A DNA stretch of 64,000 nt. Source: Acanthochromis polyacanthus (taxonomy: Eukaryota; Chordata; Actinopteri; Pomacentridae). Made by a program: the position numbers and the translations under genes. Where the stretch lies: NCBI RefSeq assembly GCF_021347895.1, contig NC_067125.1:21679850-21743849 (forward strand), read 5' to 3'. The notes under the pieces are model-generated. The model searched no databases, had not been told where the DNA came from, and saw nothing but the letters and a program-made list of their open reading frames with translations. Positions 58,129-64,000 of this stretch are shown here, in pieces (position 1 is the stretch's first letter; the number at the start of each line of letters is the position of its first letter).

Positions 58129-60469
58129 GTAAAGTATACATTCTAGTTTGTCGTGATGGTGTTTCATCATGTCTCTTTCGGTACAGAAGAATCTTGGTAA
58201 AATAAAAAGACTTACTGTTTGCCTCCAGGCAGCAACACAGGCATTGGGAAGACCACAGCTATAGATCTGGCTAAGAGGGGAGCCAGAGTGATTCTGGCCT
58301 GTCGCAGCAGGCAGAGAGGAGAGGCTGCTCTTGAGGAAGTCAAGAGGGTGAGTAAAGACCTAACCTATTGTTTCTTCTCTGATTAATAGAATGTTCTCTG
58401 TCTTAAATGACTTTCTGATGTCATGCAGCAGCTTCTATTTACTCAAAATGCTATGCAGACGGTGTTGTTTAAAAGAAGCACTGTCTATACGTCATTTGTG
58501 TCTTGGCAAAAATGTAACTACATGAAACTAAATCAGGACACAGACAGATGAACACTGTATCTGCATCATTTTTGTTTTTAGTAACAATTTCTGTGCACAA
58601 CATTTTCCACAGGAAAGCAAAAGCAATCAAGTTGTGTTCATGCAGCTGGATTTAGGAAGTCTCAAGTCCGTTCGCAGCTTTGCTGAAACCTTTCTGAAGT
58701 CTGAACCCAGACTGGACATCCTCATCAACAATGCAGGTTCATAATGCCATAAACATAAAAAAAAAAAACATTTTTAGAGAGAATGTTGTCCTCTGTGTCT
58801 GTACTGATGCGCATTTATTTTAATGTATTAGAAATTTCAATGCAAAATTCTTCTGGATAATTTAATGTCCAAATGCTACACTCGATGTACACACTTGTCT
58901 TGTTGGTATTCCTCAGGTGGTTTGATAAAGAGAGTAAAGCATACAATAGTTATGTAACAGTATTTGAAAAATGTCTCATATAGTTATTGGATTACTTGGT
59001 ACGCCATATGATGCAGTTGTAAGTGTCTTATAATTGCTTTGGTATACAACTCAGTACAAAGAAACAAACATAAACAGTGACATTACTACAGAACAGTCCA
59101 TTGCAGACACCCATCATATTAATGTGGCATGGTCAGATAATAGCTATGGTGTTGATCATTTGAGAGCTTCAGGATTGCACAGAAGTACAGAAGATTTGGA
59201 AGTTTTTGTGAATCCCTACTAAGATGACTTATCTTGTGACACTAGCTTGTCTGTGAATCTAAGAAGTGGTTATTCTCTCCTTTAGACTTTTAAAGCCTTG
59301 CATGTTTTGATGTTGACAAACAAGAGGGACCTTTCTCCATCTTTTGCTCCAGGTATTTACATGCAGGGTCGAACAGAGGATGGACTGGGGATGATGTTTG
59401 GGGTCAACCACATTGGCCACTTCCTGCTAACCAACCTGCTGCTGGAGCGACTGAAGCAGTGTGGACCGAGCAGGGTGGTTAACGTGTCCTCATTGGGACA
59501 TAACTTTGGAAAAATAGATTTTGACTCCTTGAACACCCACAAAGCTCTGGGGCTGGGGACCTCATTTAGGGAAATCTTCCAGACCTACTGTGATAGCAAG
59601 CTGTGCAATGTCCTCTACACCCATGAGCTGGCCAAGAGACTCCAGGGAACCAAGGTGACCTGCTACTCCCTCCATCCAGGTCAGTAGTAAGAGTGTACCT
59701 CTATTCTACTCATGTGCACATGTACAGGTATTGCCACTACAAGAACTTCTTGACCTTTCTGGTTAGTGTTAGGTTTACATGAACTTGCATTTGATATCCC
59801 TGGTTCTGCTTTACTTTCCACTGCTCTTTTTAAAGACATAGCCCTCAAATTTCGGCCACATTTAGCAAATGAAGTCCTGTTGTCTGTGACTGGTCAAACA
59901 GCTGCTGCTTATGATTGATCAAACAGATAACAGAAACAGTAATCACACCTCAACTTGCAGCAAACTCCATTAAAATCTGTGTTTACACTGACGGGCTGTT
60001 TAAGCTTTGTTCCCTTGTTGCATTTTAAACAAGGTGCATTGGTCCTTCTCAGTTTGTAAAATACAAAGCAAGAAAAACTTCTGCCTTACAAGTTAAAGTA
60101 CATGCTTAGGAAAACTCCAAGTTGCTTGTGAAAAGCAGCGAGAAGTAGCTGGAACTGATATCTGTGAAAGACCAAGCAATTAAATCCACTTTCTTTTATG
60201 TATTTGCAGGAGCTATCAACACTGAGCTGGCCAGGAACACTAGCTCAGTGTTGCAACTATGCCTGAAACCCTTGACTATGTATTTCTTTAAGAACACGGT
60301 CCAGGGATGCCAGACCACCCTGCACTGTGCCCTCCAGGAGGGACTCGAACCTCTCAGCGGACGCTACTTCTCCAACTGCACTGTGAGAGATGTCTATGAC
60401 AAAGCCAAAGATGATGCTGCAGCAAAGAAGCTGTGGGAGCTCAGTGAGAGACTGTGTGGTCTTGCATGA
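57999..60469 (+). CDS. dhrs13-like short-chain dehydrogenase/reductase, complete, 319 aa
   Basis: Probable membrane-anchored NADP(H)-dependent oxidoreductase of the retinol dehydrogenase/DHRS13 group; substrate unproven. Exons 57999-58128, 58229-58347, 58613-58736, 59353-59679, 60210-60469 (960 nt, phases consistent, all GT-AG). Seen: N-terminal hydrophobic segment (residues ~5-19) suiting membrane insertion; cofactor motif TGSNTGIG (43-50) followed by [17 protein letters not shown] (NNAG 122-125); VNVSS (167-171); catalytic YCDSK (Y203, K207); then CYSLHPG and the family-specific [12 protein letters not shown] near the end. It lacks the long acidic C-terminal tail of human DHRS13 (377 aa). 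Linkage to phf12 in the same orientation as in human supports DHRS13 orthology. A second copy begins 2.6 kb downstream, so this is a tandem pair (zebrafish has dhrs13a.1-.3-type tandem genes as I recall). An AATAAA at 60605-60610 may be the poly(A) signal. Confidence 0.9.
58229..58347 (+). CDS. dhrs13-like exon 2
   Basis: Acceptor GCCTCCAG, donor GTGAGT. Encodes [20 protein letters not shown].. [19 protein letters not shown], completing the TGxxxGIG dinucleotide-binding motif and the NADP-type Arg cluster. Confidence 0.92.
58613..58736 (+). CDS. dhrs13-like exon 3
   Basis: Acceptor TTCCACAG, donor GTTCAT. Encodes [20 protein letters not shown].. and LDILINNAG, the NNAG structural motif of classical SDRs. 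Confidence 0.92.
59353..59679 (+). CDS. dhrs13-like exon 4: catalytic exon
   Basis: Acceptor TTGCTCCAG, donor GTCAGT, 327 nt. Contains [22 protein letters not shown] (catalytic Ser region), [12 protein letters not shown] (catalytic Tyr and Lys) and VTCYSLHPG. Confidence 0.93.
60210..60469 (+). CDS. dhrs13-like exon 5 (stop codon)
   Basis: Acceptor [20 protein letters not shown].. [20 protein letters not shown].. SGRYFSNC, then [12 protein letters not shown] and TGA. The [15 protein letters not shown] block is diagnostic for the DHRS13/RDH11-14 group. Confidence 0.92.
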
Positions 60470-60821
60470 AAAAGCTTTCTATTGAATTCATGACACTGAG
60501 TACTTTTTGTTTCAATAAGATATGAATTACATGCAATCATAGTAATTTTTGTAATCAGTTTAAGCACACCCATGTATAGGATTGTTGCTTAGAATAGTAA
60601 CAATAATAAAAAAAATCATTTGATCATCTGATTCTTACTTGCTTTATTATTTGTACACTTCTCATACTTGTTTTTTTCTCTATATATGTATTTTGCACAA
60701 CAAAACGGAGAACCCCCATGTACAGTATCACTAAAATGTTAAATTATTAAACTTGTATTATCTTACAATAACAATATACACTGTCCAACTTAAAAATCCA
60801 TTAATAAAGTGTGGGGTATTG

Positions 60822-60874
60822 GGGCTGCACAATAGCTTGGTGGTTAGCACCGCTGCCTCACAGCCAGAAGGAGT
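60822..60874 (+). repeat. SINE-like dispersed repeat, 5' head only
   Basis: GGGGCTGCACAATAGCTTGG, TGGTTAGCACCGCTGCCTCA, CAGCCAGAAGG. Confidence 0.65.
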
Positions 60875-60966
60875 GATTTAAGAAAAATGGAAGCCACATC
60901 CACACCTCATTTTACAAATCAGACAGGACCGTCAAACTATATTAAGAACTGGCCTTTTCAATTATC

Positions 60967-60975
60967 CTTCTTCTT

Positions 60976-61052
<77 letters not shown>
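60967..61052. repeat. (TTC)n(TTA)n microsatellite
   Basis: About 13 TTC/CTT units followed by ~16 ATT units. Confidence 0.95.
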
Positions 61053-61054
<2 letters not shown>

Positions 61055-62747
61055 CATCATTATTATTATTTTACTGTTTATGTGAAAATTTTTAAGGCCA
61101 GCAAGTGGATTCAAAACTACAGTAAATGTTTTCCATCTTTAAATTAAACAAAATGCTTCTTCTCAATAATAAAAACAAACAAACAAAAAATAACATTCTT
61201 CACAGCATGACCAAATGTAATATTCAGATGACCATAAACTCACCCAGAACAGACATCTAAATGAATTCATACCAAATTCAATTCAGTTTGCCTCAGTTCA
61301 ATTTATCTGTCACCAGATCAGATGTACATGACCTCAGGCCAAAGCCTAAGAGAGAAACCCAATAGTTCCAGCAACCTCTGGCTGAACAAGTCAGGGTGAG
61401 GAGAACACAGAGTAAATAAAAGAGTGATGGAATCTGATTTATATCGCACCCTTTTCTTTCACTGTTGCTCCACTCTTCATCTGACAAGATAAGACCAGTC
61501 TTACTTGATGGATCAGTCATGATGACTTAGCAGCTTTCACTGGTGTGGTTTTGCTACATTGTCATTCTAATAAGCTGTGTTTGCTGTACAAAGTGCTCCA
61601 GCCACACCCAGATTGCACTACTGTTGTCAAATGTCCAAATAAAATGACACCATGTCCTTCATGTGTGCAATAGTTCAAATTGTTTTTCAAATTTATTGTA
61701 TTGCATTGTGTTTCCTATATTCTTCTACCATTTTCTACAGTCTTGACAATCTGAAAGTCTTCTTTTTTAAAAAAAATCCAATTACTATTTAGTCTTTTTT
61801 TTGTGTTTCTAATAGTCCTAACCTTTTGCCTAATGGAAGACTGTATAATAACTATTAAGATTTATTTTGTCTTATCTTGTATGCAATTGTAATTTGGAGT
61901 GTGTGCAGTTTCATTGCTTTTGACAAACATGCAGGGCAGTGGTGGCAGCAAAAGTCAAAGTCTATGACTTGATATAAAAAGATCTTTGAGCTTGTCAGAA
62001 AAAAACCCAAACAAATTATTAATCAAACAGCCTAATGTATACCATCTACACAGGATTGTTGCCCTGTTATGGACGGTGTCCACTACAGTGGAGAGTTATT
62101 CAAACTTCAACTTAAACCACATTGTTGTGCAATAATTACCCCAACCAGTAGGGAACTTATGTCCTTTTAGATTTGTGGGAAAAGAGTTTTAAAAAAATGC
62201 AAAATGCAAAATGCAAAAAAAAATAAATAAAAAAAATAAAAAATTGTAGGTGGTGTACTACATTTTGTCTAATATGCACACACAAAAGATAAATATCAAT
62301 CCAATAAAATCGGCTGTGGAAAGTATTTTCAGGTTAATGGAGTAATAATAATAATAATTATTAAACAATTATTATTAAAACACTTTGTTATAATATACCA
62401 ACAAAATAAATAAACAAAAAACTGTCTGTATCCAGTGTTCATATTTGTGTTTTGGAAATGAATTCAATTAAGTACACATTTAATCAGATAGTATTAGCTT
62501 TAATTGGCATATTTCAATATTACACTTCAAAAAATATTTTCCCTAATGCAATAAGCATATTTTGAAAGTTTCATGATGATATCTAATACTTGAAATTTCA
62601 GAAAGAAGAAATATTGAAAAGGATACAATTTTTGTTATGTTTTAGGTCATGTTAGGTAGTGCTAAAAAAAATCGCAAAATCATTAAAAAAATAATTAATG
62701 CATTGTTTAGTGTTCAAATTTGGCAGCCAGCGTAAATGACTCTTTAG

Positions 62748-62779
62748 AAGAAGAAGAAGAAGAAGAAGAAGAAGAAGAT
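62748..62779. repeat. (GAA)n microsatellite
   Basis: Ten GAA units about 300 bp upstream of the second dhrs13-like gene. Confidence 0.9.
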
Positions 62780-63077
62780 TTTTGAAAGGAAACATGGCGA
62801 CATCTGCTGGTTCAGTGGCGCTAAAGCGAGGAGCTCTACCGGAAGGTGCTTGAGGCGGTCGGAGCTGCTCCGAGGCAAATTGTAATGAATTACGATACAC
62901 TGTGTGCTTTGACTTTTTTGTTCAAATAATGTCAGTACGTACAGTCATGATAAAGAAACAATCAAAGCACGCTACTTTCGCTCATAGAGAGTTTATTTTG
63001 CAAGTCTTGACGGGACCGATGCAGTAATTGTAGCATACTTGACTGTCCCGGTTAGTCCGGTGCTCTAAACAGGGAAC

Positions 63078-63204
63078 ATGTCGGTGCTGCTGGTGCTCGT
63101 AGCAGGAGCTGTTTCCTTCTATGTCATAGTCTACTACGGTGTGTTCAGAGGAGCGAAATGCTTGAGTTCTGTAAAGCTGAAAGGGAAGACTGCCATTGTC
63201 ACAG
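63078..63204 (+). CDS. second tandem dhrs13-like gene, exon 1 (gene continues past the window)
   Basis: ATG in GGGAACATG; encodes MSVLLVLVAGAVSFYVIVYY.., a hydrophobic N-terminal anchor, then VKLKGKTAIVTG, with donor GTAACT in phase 1, exactly the exon 1 structure of the upstream gene. YVIVYYGVFRGAKC resembles human DHRS13 (YVLVYYNLVKAPPC) more than the first copy does. The remainder is outside the window. Confidence 0.82.
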
Positions 63205-63991
63205 GTAACTAGCGGCTAGCCTTGGCTATCAGCTAATGCTAACATGGAATGTAGCTTCATGTATACTGATTGTGTAACTTCAGAGCCACTTTGTGTCCCT
63301 CACATCCCAGCATACACTCAGATCCTACAGTGAACTATTGGGTTTTGGATTTTAAAGGAACGATATGACACCTGTAACACGTCAACTGGAATCTCCAGAA
63401 TTCTCAAAGACTCCTCTAACCATGTGGATGATGCAGTAAATGATAAAATATTTTTTTTACCGCTGCTTCTCAGTGAAACACTTGGCAGCTTGAAGGTGTG
63501 CCAAAACTGATCCTGGTCCTTGGGAGAAATTACGTTTGAGTTCCTGCATTATTTTATCTGCTCTGTGTCCTAAATTATAACCTCACAGGTTGAAATAGCT
63601 TTAAAGGACCAATTCAGCTGAACTAGCACAGGTACAGTTAGTGTCTTTTCTTGGGCGGTCACTCCAAGTGGCCCAAGAAAAGAAATACAGCAGAGGATTT
63701 AACTGGAAAAAGTTAATTAATAGGCATGACAAAGTTTATTTTGAATTTCAGTACTGGAGGTTTTGTTGAATTTACAGCACTGTATTTAAGTGTGTTTTAG
63801 TTGTTACTAGGCTATTTGTTAAGAGTCGCGTCCACCCATTAAACCTCACTCACTGTTTTACTGTAATGCAGAACAATGTGTATTTAAAAAACTAACGTTA
63901 AAATAAATGTATTGTTTGTACTGTCTCTATATCAAAATTACAACAAGGGCAATGATCTGTTCATAGTGTATCTATAATCCCGGTTTTACAG
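63205..63991 (+). other. intron 1 of the second dhrs13-like gene
   Basis: GT at 63205 to AG at 63990-63991; no other feature seen. Confidence 0.5.
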
Positions 63992-64000
63992 GCCATGCTT
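63992..64000 (+). CDS. possible start of exon 2 of the second dhrs13-like gene
   Basis: TTTTACAG at 63984-63991 is followed by GCCATGCTT. Joined in phase 1 to exon 1 this reads T-G-H-A and then a codon starting with T, compatible with TGxxxGIG. Nine bases are too few to prove it. Confidence 0.4.

Larger units (their letters stand above)
60620..63077. other. intergenic between the two dhrs13-like genes
   Basis: AT-rich with two trinucleotide repeats and a SINE-like head. The 5' flank of the second gene (62780-63077) is somewhat richer in CpG. Confidence 0.45.

Overview
This window is vertebrate genomic DNA, most likely from a ray-finned (percomorph-type) teleost. The evidence is GT-AG split genes encoding vertebrate-specific proteins, long (TG)n microsatellites, and repeat families typical of fish: Tc1/IR-DR, piggyBac, hAT and pogo DNA transposons, an L2-like LINE, tRNA-derived SINEs and a Ty3/gypsy element. 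Species assignment is inference; nothing in the window names it.

Four genes, all on the + strand, reproduce the order and orientation SEZ6 > PHF12 > DHRS13 that I recall from human 17q11.2. (1) 975-20476: the 3' part of sez6 (end of a CUB domain, three Sushi domains, a 36-nt exon, transmembrane segment, cytoplasmic tail); its 5' part lies before the window. (2) 29445-42438: a complete 15-exon phf12, a PHD/PHD/FHA chromatin corepressor subunit, with a CDS of 3102 nt (1033 aa) and a CpG-rich 5' region. (3) 57999-60469: a complete five-exon dhrs13-like short-chain dehydrogenase (319 aa). (4) 63078 to the end: exon 1, and probably the first bases of exon 2, of a second tandem dhrs13-like gene. 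PIPOX, which I recall between SEZ6 and PHF12 in human, was not seen.

The rest is introns and intergenic DNA filled with repeats. The most striking region is 45.0-56.3 kb, where four insertions are nested. A degenerate Tc1-like remnant is split by a 10.8-kb element with hAT-type ends and an 8-bp duplication (GTTATCCT). That element holds a Tc1 transposon with ~213-bp inverted repeats and TA flanks. The Tc1 transposase gene is in turn split by a 4542-bp Ty3/gypsy element with identical 151-bp LTRs, a 5-bp duplication (CCAGT) and one open 1343-codon gag-pol frame. Other well-bounded elements are a TTAA-flanked piggyBac derivative (9648-11183), two near-identical ~388-bp Tc1-type MITEs (8989-9377, 36937-37323), a 188-bp hAT MITE (40117-40304), a palindromic MITE (2578-2812), a pogo remnant in a phf12 intron, and several copies of a SINE-like dispersed repeat. 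A (TG)n tract abuts the 3' splice site of phf12 exon 11.

The genes are functionally unrelated (neuronal membrane protein, transcriptional corepressor, oxidoreductases); their proximity reflects conserved synteny. No bacterial-type features, CRISPR arrays or true tRNA/rRNA genes were seen. Exon boundaries were read by eye from splice signals, reading-frame phase and remembered human proteins; no alignment was run.
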